64,000 bases of DNA. Origin: Phyllobacteriaceae bacterium (GTDB taxonomy: Bacteria; Pseudomonadota; Alphaproteobacteria; Rhizobiales; Rhizobiaceae). The number at the start of each line of letters is the position of its first letter. Positions within the stretch are counted from its first letter, which is position 1. Made by a program: the position numbers and the translations under genes. The notes beneath the pieces are model-generated. The model was not told the origin of the DNA, made no database searches, and was given only the letters and a program-made list of their open reading frames with translations. The DNA is taken from positions 376,776 through 440,775 of the forward strand of contig PAPF01000007.1 in assembly GCA_002708825.1 (NCBI GenBank), given 5' to 3'. This document shows, piece after piece, positions 18,096-26,287 of this stretch.

Positions 18096-18929
18096 TCATT
18101 CACCGGGTTCAAGGGCATGGCCTTTTGCCGGCGCCCCGTGCGATGGCGGGCTGGAATGAAAGCGGGCGCCCTTGAGCCAGAGTTTCAGCGCTTCCCAGTG
18201 GATGCCGCCGATGACCTTGAGTGTCATGAACGGCATTCTGAGCAGCAGCGCGGCGACCGTCGCCGTGTTCAGTGCCCGCGCCGTTCCGTTGAAGGTCGCA
18301 GCCAGCACCGGCGTCCCGTGTTCGGTCTCGTGGATGCGCAGGCGCGCCTCCCGCCCCGGCGGCATCACACGGAAATGGTAATGCGCATCCATGGAAATGA
18401 AGGGCGAGACGTGGAACAGCTTGGGCTGGTCCTGGCGCAGGCCTGCCGGCGAAAGCTCGCCCGGCGCCACCGGAACCACGTAATCATGGTGGCCGCCGAA
18501 GGTATTGCTGACCGCATAGATGACGGCGATGAGCCTGCCGTCCGCGGCATGGCAAAACCACGTCGAGATGGGATTGAAGACACGGCCGAACATGCGCGGA
18601 TAGGTCATGAGCAGGATGCGCGCGGCCGGCTCGCCGACCCCGGCGCGGGCCAGAAGCGTGTCTGCCTGGCTGCGCAGCGTGGCAAACCCCTCGCGCAGGT
18701 GATCGCTGGCGTGGAAGGACACCGGCGCGGCGCGGTTGACCCCGAACAGCGGTGACAGGCGGCCGGCCTCTTCCAGACGGTCGATGTCGATGACGAGGCT
18801 GGTCACGCCATAGGTGAAGCGGTGCCCGAAGGGTTTGAGCCGGTGATGCATGACCTGGCCAGCATAGAGCGTGGCCGCGGCTTCCGGCGGCGGGCCATTG
18901 TCCTGCAGGTTCCTGGCGCGTGTCTTCAT
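18096..18929 (-). CDS. DUF1365 domain protein
   Basis: A 277-residue protein of unknown biochemical function. Visible family features are YAGQVMHHRLKPFGHRFTYGV near the N-terminus, YPRMFGRVFNPISTWFC, and a C-terminal segment WEALKLWLKGARFH. The start is placed at 18929, with GGAAGG nine bases upstream; the track's 54-residue extension lies in the upstream gene. It sits between the FAD oxidoreductase and the CFA-synthase-like gene, an order widely seen in Proteobacteria and often beside photolyase. A role in membrane-lipid modification is inferred from that context. Confidence 0.85.
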   Translation of the reverse strand: MKTRARNLQDNGPPPEAAATLYAGQVMHHRLKPFGHRFTYGVTSLVIDIDRLEEAGRLSPLFGVNRAAPVSFHASDHLREGFATLRSQADTLLARAGVGEPAARILLMTYPRMFGRVFNPISTWFCHAADGRLIAVIYAVSNTFGGHHDYVVPVAPGELSPAGLRQDQPKLFHVSPFISMDAHYHFRVMPPGREARLRIHETEHGTPVLAATFNGTARALNTATVAALLLRMPFMTLKVIGGIHWEALKLWLKGARFHSSPPSHGAPAKGHALEPGE

Positions 18930-18946
18930 GGTCGTGGGCCTTCCGT

Positions 18947-20284
18947 TCACTCGGCCGCCACAAGGCTGTCGCCGGCGGGCATGGCCGGTTCGCGCCACGG
19001 GATGACGGCGCCGAGTTGCTCTGCCGCGGCAAGGCCGGATTTCAGGCCGTCCTCGTGGAAGCCGTAGCCGGTCCAGGCGCCGGCAAACCACGTGTTGCGG
19101 ACGCCCTGCAATGCAGGCAATGCACGCTGGGCGGCAAGCGCTGCGGCATCGAATTGCGGATGGGCATAGCTGTATTCGCCGAACAGGGTTCCCGGCTTCG
19201 GCTCGCGCGGCGGATTGAGCGACACGAACAGGGGCGTGTTCGCATCGATGCCCTGCAGCTTGTTCATCCAGTAGGTCACGGCGACATCGGAAGAGCCGTC
19301 GTCACGGCTGTCGCGCAGGTAGTTCCATGCCGCCCATGCGTGGCGGCGGCGCGGCATCAGGCTCTGGTCGCGATGCAGCAGCACGCGGTTGTCGCGGTAG
19401 CCGACGGCCGAAAGGACCGATGTTTCCGCTGGCGACGGGTCCGCCAGCATGGCGAGCGCCTGGTCGGAATGGGTGGCGATGACCACGGCGTCGTAGCGCT
19501 CGGCGCCGCGGGCCGTGGCGATCCGCACGCCTCCGCCCTCGCGATGGATCGAGACGACCGGTTCGCCAAGCCGTATGCGCCCGGCGAGCGGGGCCAGCAG
19601 CTTGTCGAGATAGGTGCGCGCGCCGCCCTTGACCGTGCGCCAGACCGGCCGCTCGAAATCGATCAGGCGGTGGTTCTCGAAGAAGGTGATGAAGGTTTCC
19701 GCCGGAAAGTCGAGCATGCGGATGCGCGGCGTCGACCAGATCGCGGCCGCCATGGGGATGAGGTAATCGTCGACGAACCGGTCTGAGAAACCGCGCAGCT
19801 TGAGATAGTTGCCGATGCTGATGCCGGCGAGCAGCCCGGCTGCCTTGTCCTCGCGGCACTGCCGGTTGAAGCGCAGGATCTCGCGCAGCATCCACAGGAA
19901 AGGCACCGAGACGACGTTGCGGCGCTGGGCGAAGACCTGGGTCAGCGACGAACCGCACCATTCCAGCCGCCCGTTGTCGAGCGACAGTGCGAAACCCATG
20001 TCGCTTTCGACCGTTTCGACGTCGAGATGGCGGAAGAGGGCCGTCAGGTTCGGATAATTCAGCTCGTTGTAGACGATGAATCCGGTATCGACGCTGATCG
20101 GTGTGCCGTCATAGTCGATGTCGACCGTCGCGGTGTGGCCACCGGCACGCGCGCCTGCCTCGTACAGCGTCACATCGGCGCCGCTTGAAAGCGCCCATGC
20201 TGCCGAGGCGCCCGAAATCCCGGACCCGATCACCGCAATGCGCCGCCCCCGCGGCAACGTGAATTCCGTCTTGTGAATGGTCAT
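18947..20284 (-). CDS. NAD(P)/FAD-dependent oxidoreductase (amine-oxidase-like flavoprotein)
   Basis: A 445-residue flavoprotein. The FAD-binding Rossmann motif IAVIGSGISGASAAWALS is near the N-terminus, and a C-terminal FAD contact TWFAGAWTGYGFHEDGLKSG is present. Members sit with DUF1365 and CFA-synthase-like genes and are thought to oxidise or desaturate lipid chains; the flavin desaturase UfaD of furan fatty acid synthesis belongs to a related setting, by recollection only. Its start overlaps the phr stop by 4 bp, so translation is probably coupled. Confidence 0.85.
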   Translation of the reverse strand: MTIHKTEFTLPRGRRIAVIGSGISGASAAWALSSGADVTLYEAGARAGGHTATVDIDYDGTPISVDTGFIVYNELNYPNLTALFRHLDVETVESDMGFALSLDNGRLEWCGSSLTQVFAQRRNVVSVPFLWMLREILRFNRQCREDKAAGLLAGISIGNYLKLRGFSDRFVDDYLIPMAAAIWSTPRIRMLDFPAETFITFFENHRLIDFERPVWRTVKGGARTYLDKLLAPLAGRIRLGEPVVSIHREGGGVRIATARGAERYDAVVIATHSDQALAMLADPSPAETSVLSAVGYRDNRVLLHRDQSLMPRRRHAWAAWNYLRDSRDDGSSDVAVTYWMNKLQGIDANTPLFVSLNPPREPKPGTLFGEYSYAHPQFDAAALAAQRALPALQGVRNTWFAGAWTGYGFHEDGLKSGLAAAEQLGAVIPWREPAMPAGDSLVAAE

Positions 20285-21747
20285 GCTTCTCCCCGCATGG
20301 TCTTGTAGGCTTCAAGGGCGCTGTCCCGGGCCTGCTGGTGATCGACCAGCGGCGCCGGATAGGTTTCGCCGAGCGTCACGCCGGCCTTTTCCAGAAGGTC
20401 CTGCCCCGCTTGCCAGGGCTTGTGGATCCTGTCGGCGGGCATCGCCTCCAGTTCCGGTACGAAGCGGCGCACATAGTCGCCCTGCGTGTCGAACTTCTCG
20501 CCCTGCAGGATCGGGTTGAAAATCCGGAAATAGGGTGCCGCGTCGGCGCCCGAGCCCGCGACCCATTGCCAGCTTGCCGGATTGTTGGCCGGGTCGGCAT
20601 CCACCAGCGTGTCCCAGAACCATTGTTCCCCGTGGCGCCAGTGCACGCGCAGATGCTTGATGAGGAACGAGGCGGCGGCCATGCGCACGCGATTGTGCAT
20701 CCAGCCGGTCTGCCAGAGCTGGCGCATGCCGGCATCGATGATCGGATAGCCGGTCTGGCCCTTCTGCCACTTTTCCAGCCGGTCGCCCATCGGTCCCCAG
20801 GGAAAGGCGTCGAAATCACTGTTGAAGTTTCTCGTGGCAAGGTCCGGATTGTGGAACAGGAGATGGTAGCTGAACTCGCGCCAGCCCACTTCCTTGCGGA
20901 AATGCTCGATGTCCTTGGCCCGCGCATCGATCTGCGCCCGGTCCTCGATGGCCTGGAAGATCTGCCAGGGCGTGATTTCCCCGTGCGCGAGATAAGGCGA
21001 AAGGCGCGAGGTGCTCTCGATGTCCGGCCGGTCGCGCTCGTCGCGATAGCCCTTGATCGCGCCATCCAGGAAATCGGAGAGCAGGCGGTGTGCATGATCC
21101 TCGCCGGGCTTCCATGTCTCGCGCAGGCCGCCGGCCCAGTCGGGCTTCACCGGCAGGAGCCCCCAGTCGTCGAGGTTTTCCGATGTCACCTTGCCCTCGT
21201 ACGGGCGCAGTTCACGCGGCGCGCTTGCCGGGCGCTGGAGTTCGAAGCCGGCGACGAAGGCGCGCCAGAAAGGCGAGTAGACCTTGTAAATTCCGCCGGA
21301 GCCGGTCTTCAGCTGCCAAGGTTCGTGCAGCAGTGCGCCGGCGAAGCTCTCCGCATGCAGCCCGCGCTCCTTGAGCGAGGCCTTGATTTCCGAATCGGCC
21401 TCCATGCCGCCCGGATCGTAGCGCCGGTTCCACAGCACCATGTCGGCGCCGGTCTCTTCGATGAGCGATTCCACCACGTCGCGCTGGATGCCCGAACGCA
21501 TCGAAAGCCGCGATCCAGCCTTCTCCAACGAGGAACCAAGCGAGACGAGCGAATGGTGAAGCCACCACAGCCACGCGGCCCCAGGTGCGCGAAAGCGCGG
21601 ACCACCGGTCTCGCGGACGAAGACGGGCACCACCGGCTTGCCGCTTCGCGCGGCCGCGTCGAGCGCCGCGTTGCCGGCCAGCCGCAGGTCGTTGCGGAAA
21701 AGGACGAGGACGGGGCGGTCTTGATGGGTATCGTGCTTGAAGGCCAT
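20281..21747 (-). CDS. phrB: Deoxyribodipyrimidine photo-lyase (cryptochrome/photolyase family)
   Basis: A 488-residue FAD enzyme using blue/near-UV light to split cyclobutane pyrimidine dimers. The N-terminal antenna domain starts VLVLFRNDLRLAGNAAL. The catalytic FAD domain contains WREFSYHLL, GMRQLWQTGWMHNRVRM and DADPANNPASWQWVAGSG, all hallmarks of class I CPD photolyases. It heads the operon phr-FAD-DUF1365-cfa. No strong Shine-Dalgarno is visible before the ATG. An inverted repeat CGATCC-N5-GGATCG lies 26 bp upstream. Confidence 0.94.
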   Translation of the reverse strand: MAFKHDTHQDRPVLVLFRNDLRLAGNAALDAAARSGKPVVPVFVRETGGPRFRAPGAAWLWWLHHSLVSLGSSLEKAGSRLSMRSGIQRDVVESLIEETGADMVLWNRRYDPGGMEADSEIKASLKERGLHAESFAGALLHEPWQLKTGSGGIYKVYSPFWRAFVAGFELQRPASAPRELRPYEGKVTSENLDDWGLLPVKPDWAGGLRETWKPGEDHAHRLLSDFLDGAIKGYRDERDRPDIESTSRLSPYLAHGEITPWQIFQAIEDRAQIDARAKDIEHFRKEVGWREFSYHLLFHNPDLATRNFNSDFDAFPWGPMGDRLEKWQKGQTGYPIIDAGMRQLWQTGWMHNRVRMAAASFLIKHLRVHWRHGEQWFWDTLVDADPANNPASWQWVAGSGADAAPYFRIFNPILQGEKFDTQGDYVRRFVPELEAMPADRIHKPWQAGQDLLEKAGVTLGETYPAPLVDHQQARDSALEAYKTMRGEA

Positions 21748-21773
21748 GAATTGCGTCTGGTCAGGGTATCCGG

Positions 21774-21790
21774 CGATCCCGTCCGGATCG
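21774..21790. promoter_or_regulatory. Inverted repeat upstream of phrB operon
   Basis: CGATCC-CGTCC-GGATCG has two 6-bp arms and lies 26-42 bp upstream of the phrB ATG. It shares GATCCGGA with the ECF promoter candidate before the ChrR-like gene. It may be an operator or part of a promoter; this is a pattern observation only. Confidence 0.25.
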
Positions 21791-21981
21791 GATGGGCTGT
21801 CAGATGCTCGTTACGTGACGAATCGCCGGCCGGTTTCGTCCCTCCGGAAAAAATTCTTGTCTTTCACGTATTTGTCAGCGCGTACGTGCCATCCGCGCGA
21901 ATACGCGGGAAATCCGCCGGCAAGCTCGCACGCGCAAGCGCCAGCGGCTGGGACGTTGTCACAATTTCAATCTGGAAAATT

Positions 21982-22056
21982 TGGCTCCCCGGGCCGGATT
22001 CGAACCAGCGACCAACCGGTTAACAGCCGGTTGCTCTACCACTGAGCTACCGGGGA
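21982..22056 (-). tRNA. tRNA-Asn (anticodon GTT)
   Basis: The minus strand folds as a complete tRNA of 75 nt including an encoded CCA. The acceptor pairs TCCCCGG/CCGGGGA with a G discriminator, the anticodon loop is CTGTTAA, and the T-loop is GGTTCGAATCC. The anticodon is GTT. Confidence 0.97.
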
Positions 22057-22082
22057 AAGCCTGCTCGCGTTGGAGTGATGCG

Positions 22083-22112
22083 CCTATAGCAAACCGGATT
22101 CGGTTTTGCCAA
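22083..22112 (-). promoter_or_regulatory. Sigma-70-type promoter candidate for tRNA-Asn
   Basis: The minus strand reads TTGGCA, 18 bases, TATAGG. The -10 ends 26 bases before the tRNA 5' end, a normal distance for a tRNA promoter. Confidence 0.45.
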
Positions 22113-22243
22113 GGCGCAAAATAAAAAAATCTTCCTTGCCGTTTGTGGCGGGTTGCCAGCCACCTACATGCCGCGCAATGGCACCGGACGGCATTTGCCG
22201 CGTTACAGCGTCAGGAAAGATCGAAAGGCGGGAGCAGGACGGC

Positions 22244-22522
22244 ATGCAAAGCGAGAGGAAACCGCCAGGGCCCCGCATGCACCTGTTCGGCAGGAAATAT
22301 CACCTGCCGCAATCCGCGCTGGTGCGCCGCGTGATCGGCATTGCTCTGGTCCTGTTCGGTTTTCTCGGCTTTCTGCCGGTACTCGGGTTCTGGATGATCC
22401 CGCTCGGCCTTCTCGTCCTCAGTCACGACTCGCCAGTCATCCGGCGTTGGCGGCGGCGTGCAACGGTGAAGATGGGCCGTCGCAACGGCAATGGCAAACC
22501 GCGCGATTCGTCGCCACGCTGA
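22244..22522 (+). CDS. Small conserved inner-membrane protein
   Basis: A 92-residue protein of unknown function. The core is MHLFGRKYHLPQSALVRRVIGIAL, followed by a strongly hydrophobic region (VLFGFLGFLPVLGFWMIPLGLLVLS) that can make two short membrane segments, then a basic tail (RRWRRR). GGGAG lies nine bases before the ATG at 22244; the track's N-terminal extension overlaps the tRNA promoter region. A second ATG 11 codons in is also possible. Similar small proteins seem common in Rhizobiales, by recollection. Confidence 0.7.
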   Translation: MQSERKPPGPRMHLFGRKYHLPQSALVRRVIGIALVLFGFLGFLPVLGFWMIPLGLLVLSHDSPVIRRWRRRATVKMGRRNGNGKPRDSSPR

Positions 22523-22743
22523 AGACGCGGCCGTCCGCAACGGATCTGCCGCCAGCCGGACCGGCGCCGGTGGCCTGTGGTGCCGGCCCGGCGATCGCGC
22601 ATCCTGAATGTCACCGTGCCGCAGGTGTCGATTTACCTCTTGCGAGCAAGGCCCTGACAGTCTATTCGGTTCGCGCTGTCGCACCGGTGTGGCCGGTGTG
22701 CAGCGGGAAAGCGGTGTCGGCTCCGGCGGACATCATGTGTGGC

Positions 22744-22817
22744 GGCCTCGTGGCGGAGTGGTTACGCAGAGGACTGCAAATCCTTGCACCCCGGTTCGAT
22801 TCCGGGCGAGGCCTCCA
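22744..22817 (+). tRNA. tRNA-Cys (anticodon GCA)
   Basis: A 74-nt tRNA with encoded CCA: the acceptor stem is GGCCTCG/CGAGGCC with a T discriminator, the anticodon loop is CTGCAAA (anticodon GCA), and the T-arm is CCCCGGTTCGATTCCGGG. The 221 bp between the small membrane protein and this tRNA hold nothing else I can support. Confidence 0.97.
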
Positions 22818-22933
22818 ACATGCTTTCTCATTGGCGCGCCGGCTGGACGTTTGCTGCAACCGGTCACGGACAATGGGCCCGGTCCGGTACTGCGCACCGC
22901 CATCGCGCACCGGAAAGCAGATGGGACGGTGAC

Positions 22934-23590
22934 ATGACTTCGGATTTCTCGCTCCTTCGCCGCCACATGGTGGACAGCCAGCTCCGCACGACCAGCGTCT
23001 CGGCGCTCGATGTGCTGGAGGCTTTCCTGTCCGTTCCGCGCGAAGAATTCGTTCCCGCGCGCAAGCGCGATCTCGCCTATATCGACGAGGATGTCGAGGT
23101 TTCGGCCGGGCGTTACCTCATGGAGCCGTCGCCGCTTGCCAGGCTGGTCCAGCTGGCCGGCGTCCGGCCCTCCGATGTTGTCCTGGATGTCGGTTGCGCG
23201 ACCGGCTACTCGGCCGCGATCCTCTCCCGCCTGGCTTCATCGGTCATCGCCGTCGAGCCGGATGAGGACCTCGCTGCCAGGGCCGGCGACACGCTTGCCG
23301 AACTTGGCTACGACAATGTCGTCGTGCTGAACCGGCCGCTTCGCGAGGGCTGTGCGCAGGAAGCGCCCTATGACGTGATCCTGATCGACGGCGCCGTGGA
23401 CGAAGTGCCGCAGGCACTTAGCGACCAGTTGCGCGACGGCGGACGCCTCGTGGCGGTCGAAGGCACCGGCAATGCCGGGGTCGCCAAGGTTTTCGTGCGC
23501 GATGGCGATGTCGTATCCGGGCGCCGCGCCTTCAACTGTTCCGTTCGCATGCTCCCCGGTTTCGAGCCGAAGACGCAATTTCAGTTTTGA
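22934..23590 (+). CDS. PIMT-family (protein-L-isoaspartate methyltransferase-like) protein
   Basis: A 218-residue SAM-dependent methyltransferase of the PIMT family. Motif I is VLDVGCATGYSAAIL rather than the GTGSGY of true isoaspartate methyltransferases, and the usual GQTIS substrate loop reads GRYLMEPSPLA. Isoaspartate repair is therefore doubtful; a canonical pcm is present at 50.5 kb. The track start at 22739 runs through the tRNA; the true ATG at 22934 gives MTSDFSLLRRHMVDSQLR. It lies upstream of tolC, an order I recall from other Rhizobiales. Confidence 0.83.
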   Translation: MTSDFSLLRRHMVDSQLRTTSVSALDVLEAFLSVPREEFVPARKRDLAYIDEDVEVSAGRYLMEPSPLARLVQLAGVRPSDVVLDVGCATGYSAAILSRLASSVIAVEPDEDLAARAGDTLAELGYDNVVVLNRPLREGCAQEAPYDVILIDGAVDEVPQALSDQLRDGGRLVAVEGTGNAGVAKVFVRDGDVVSGRRAFNCSVRMLPGFEPKTQFQF

Positions 23591-23677
23591 CATTGCGGGG
23601 CAAATGCTGTGTCCTCTGGAGGATATGGCAGGGGCGGCTCTCTTGTCCGGCGGGATCCGGGGCCGGGAAAATTGGGC

Positions 23678-23740
23678 GAAGCACCGATTGTTGGCTGAGA
23701 AGCACCGATTGTTGGCTGAGAAGCACCGATTGTTGACTGA
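23678..23740. repeat. 21-bp tandem repeat, three copies, upstream of tolC
   Basis: GAAGCACCGATTGTTGGCTGA occurs three times head to tail, at 23678, 23699 and 23720. The first two are identical and the third has one change (G to A). The array ends 11 bp before the tolC GTG, immediately upstream of its Shine-Dalgarno. A 21-bp period is two helical turns, so a protein could bind each unit on the same face. Confidence 0.9.
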
Positions 23741-23751
23741 AAGGTGAAGTT

Positions 23752-25146
23752 GTGACGCGTTTGTCCAGCACTCTGAAGGCAGTTGTTGCCGCCCTTCCTT
23801 TCGTGTGGCCCGCAGGTTCCGCATCTGCCGAGACCATCCTGGGTGCCTTGCAGAAGGCCTATGCGAACAATTCGCAGCTCAATTCCGACAGGGCCGGCGT
23901 CCGCATCCAGGACGAGGGCGTGGCGATCGCCAAGTCCGGCTACCGCCCGGTCATCAGCGGCGTCGGTACGCTCAACTACAGCTATAGCGGCCTGAGCGGC
24001 GGCACGCGCCTGTCCACGGGCAGTTTCGGCATTTCCATCTCGCAGACCCTGTTCGACGGTTTCCAGACGCGAAATTCGGTGAACGCGGCCGAGGCGCGCG
24101 TCCTCGCCGCACGCGAGAACCTCCGCAATTCCGGCCAGAACGTCTTCTTCGATGCGGCGTCCGCCTACATGGACGTGATGCGCGACCGCCAGATCGCGGT
24201 TCTTCGCCAGCGCAATCTCGAGTTCCTGGAGGAACAGGTTCGTGCTGCCCGTTCACGCTTCGAAGTGGGCGAAGGGACGCGCACCGACGTGGCCCAGGCC
24301 GAAGCCAGCCGGTCGGCGGCCCGTGCCCAGCTTTCCGCCGCTCAGGCCCAGGCACGCGCCAGTGAGGCGACCTACCGCGAGATCATCGGCGAGGAACCGG
24401 GCGACCTCAAGGGTGCCGCGCCGCTCGACAGGCTGTTGCCGCCGTCGCTTGACAGCGTGCTGGCGCGCGCCGAGGCGAACCATCCCGCCATCCAGGCCAA
24501 CAAGTACCTGGCCGACGCCGCCAATTACGTGGTGAAGGCGAACGAAGGCGCTTTCCTGCCGCAGGTTTCGGCCGAGGCCAGCCTTGGACAGAACTACCGG
24601 CATTCGGTCTCCCGTCAGATTTCGCCGCTCATCCCGACGCACAATTACCAGGAATACAGTTCCGGCAGCGTCGGCGTGACCGTCCGTGTGCCGATCTACC
24701 AGGGCGGCCGGGCCTCCGCGACGGTGCGCCAGTCCAAGGAACAGCTTGGTCAGGCCCAGATCAACATCGACGTGGTGCGTGACCAGCTTCGCCAGAATGC
24801 GACCGCGGCCTGGCACCAGTACATGGCGGCCAAGACGGCGCTCTCCGCCAACAAGGACCTCGTCAACGCCGCCCGTCTCGCACTCAACGGCGTGATCGAG
24901 GAGCGCAATGTGGGCCAGCGCACGACGCTGGACGTGCTGAACGCCCAGGCCGACGTTATTTCGGCGCAGCTGACCCTGCTGCAGGCCGAACGCGACCTCG
25001 TCGTCGCCAGTTATGCCATCCTGTCGTCCACCGGCGACCTCTCGGTGCGCAAGCTCAACCTCCAGGTGGCCGAGTACAAGCCGGAGGAGCATTACGAGGC
25101 CGTCAAGGACAAGTGGTTCGGCCTGCGGACTCCGGACGGGCGCTGA
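23752..25146 (+). CDS. tolC: TolC-family outer membrane efflux/secretion protein
   Basis: An outer-membrane channel of 464 aa for type I secretion and multidrug efflux. The signal peptide is STLKAVVAALPFVWPAGSASA. The mature protein shows the internal duplication and long helical segments of the family (FDAASAYMDVMRDRQIAVLRQRNLEFL and ALNGVIEERNVGQRTTLDVLNAQADV). The start is GTG at 23752, with AAGGTG six bases upstream. The 21-bp triple repeat directly precedes it, and a terminator follows. No membrane-fusion or ABC partner is in the window, so it is probably the general TolC. Confidence 0.92.
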   Translation: MTRLSSTLKAVVAALPFVWPAGSASAETILGALQKAYANNSQLNSDRAGVRIQDEGVAIAKSGYRPVISGVGTLNYSYSGLSGGTRLSTGSFGISISQTLFDGFQTRNSVNAAEARVLAARENLRNSGQNVFFDAASAYMDVMRDRQIAVLRQRNLEFLEEQVRAARSRFEVGEGTRTDVAQAEASRSAARAQLSAAQAQARASEATYREIIGEEPGDLKGAAPLDRLLPPSLDSVLARAEANHPAIQANKYLADAANYVVKANEGAFLPQVSAEASLGQNYRHSVSRQISPLIPTHNYQEYSSGSVGVTVRVPIYQGGRASATVRQSKEQLGQAQINIDVVRDQLRQNATAAWHQYMAAKTALSANKDLVNAARLALNGVIEERNVGQRTTLDVLNAQADVISAQLTLLQAERDLVVASYAILSSTGDLSVRKLNLQVAEYKPEEHYEAVKDKWFGLRTPDGR

Positions 25147-25169
25147 ACAGCCGTCGAACGGGATGAATG

Positions 25170-25192
25170 AAGCCGCCGCCGGGCGGCTTTTT
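25170..25192 (+). terminator. Rho-independent terminator after tolC
   Basis: AAGCCGCC / GGCGGCTT stem with GCCG loop, followed by TTTC, 24 bp after the tolC stop. Confidence 0.75.
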
Positions 25193-25355
25193 CAGTTTCG
25201 GGCGGACCTTTCGGCCTGACAAAACCTGTTGGCAAACCGTGGCTTCCCTTGTCCGGGGATTCTCATTTGCCGGAGCGTCGTCTACGCTGTTGGTTGATTC
25301 GAGGCCGGACCCGGTTCCGGCGGGGCAAGTACCAGGCAAAGGCGGCAAACAGGCG

Positions 25356-26132
25356 ATGGGACAGGCAGGCAGCGCGCAACGCGAACCCTCCATGGAGGAG
25401 ATTCTCGCCTCCATTCGCAAGATTATCGAGGAAACCGAACACGCGCGCGAAGATGCGCCGGCTGTTGAAACGCCGCAGGCGCAGGCCGAAGGCCCGGCCG
25501 ACGAGATGCCGGAGCCGGAGGCAGCCGCGCCCCGCGAGGCGGACATATCGGCTTTCCGGCAGGCGATCGCCGGTATCGGGGACGACAGCGGCCCTGCCGC
25601 GCAAGACCGGCCCGGGGACACCGGCGGGAGCCTGACACTTGCCGAGGTGCAGCGGCGCCTTGTGCGTGACGGGCAGGATGACAGTGCATCGTCTGCCCCT
25701 GAAACAGCCGGAAGCTCGGTGGACTTCGATTTCGTCGATGACATGATCCCGGCGCTCGCCGATGATGACGAATCCGGAATGCCGGGGAACAGCGGCCAGC
25801 CGGCCAATGGCGGCACCGATGTGGCTGCAGCCACCGGACATGGTGGCGGGGAACCCGGTGCGCCGGATGAAATGGTCGGGCGTACCGCTGCTACGGATCC
25901 CCATCCGGCGCAAACTTCCCGTCCCGCGCTCCTGTCGCCGGATGTCGGGCGCCAGGTCGCCGGCTCCTTCGACGAACTCAAGGAAGCCTTCATGGCATCG
26001 CGCCAGAAAAGCTTTGACGAGATGGCGCAGGAAATGCTGCGGCCGATGCTGCAGGACTGGCTCGACAACAACCTTCCCGTCCTTGTCGAGCGGTTGGTTC
26101 GCGAGGAAATCGAGCGGATCGCGCGCGGCTGA
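25356..26132 (+). CDS. popZ: PopZ-like polar organising protein (DUF2497)
   Basis: A 258-residue acidic scaffold protein. The N-terminal helix is REPSMEEILASIRKIIEE and the C-terminal helical region is LRPMLQDWLDNNLPVLVERLVREEIERIAR; these are the two conserved ends of PopZ, with a Pro/Asp/Glu-rich disordered linker between. In Caulobacter and relatives PopZ self-assembles at cell poles and anchors the chromosome origin through ParB. The track start at 25167 is in the tolC terminator; the ATG at 25356 gives MGQAGSAQREPS. It is followed, after other genes, by valS, a pairing I recall from other Rhizobiales. Confidence 0.88.
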   Translation: MGQAGSAQREPSMEEILASIRKIIEETEHAREDAPAVETPQAQAEGPADEMPEPEAAAPREADISAFRQAIAGIGDDSGPAAQDRPGDTGGSLTLAEVQRRLVRDGQDDSASSAPETAGSSVDFDFVDDMIPALADDDESGMPGNSGQPANGGTDVAAATGHGGGEPGAPDEMVGRTAATDPHPAQTSRPALLSPDVGRQVAGSFDELKEAFMASRQKSFDEMAQEMLRPMLQDWLDNNLPVLVERLVREEIERIARG

Positions 26133-26287
26133 AAACAGCTCCGGCCCGGACCGGGATTCTGGGCGAATGTCTCCGCCTGGGGCCGCCTTGCCGGCCTCGC
26201 GTCGAGAATGTCGCACCGCCGCCGCTTGCCATTTCGCTATCAAGGGTAGATGCTCCTCCCGGGTTACGCGCGCGGAGGAGATGGGCC

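Noticed and set aside
23678-23740. Possible CRISPR array
   Set aside because: The three 21-bp units are directly adjacent with no spacers, and there are no cas genes.
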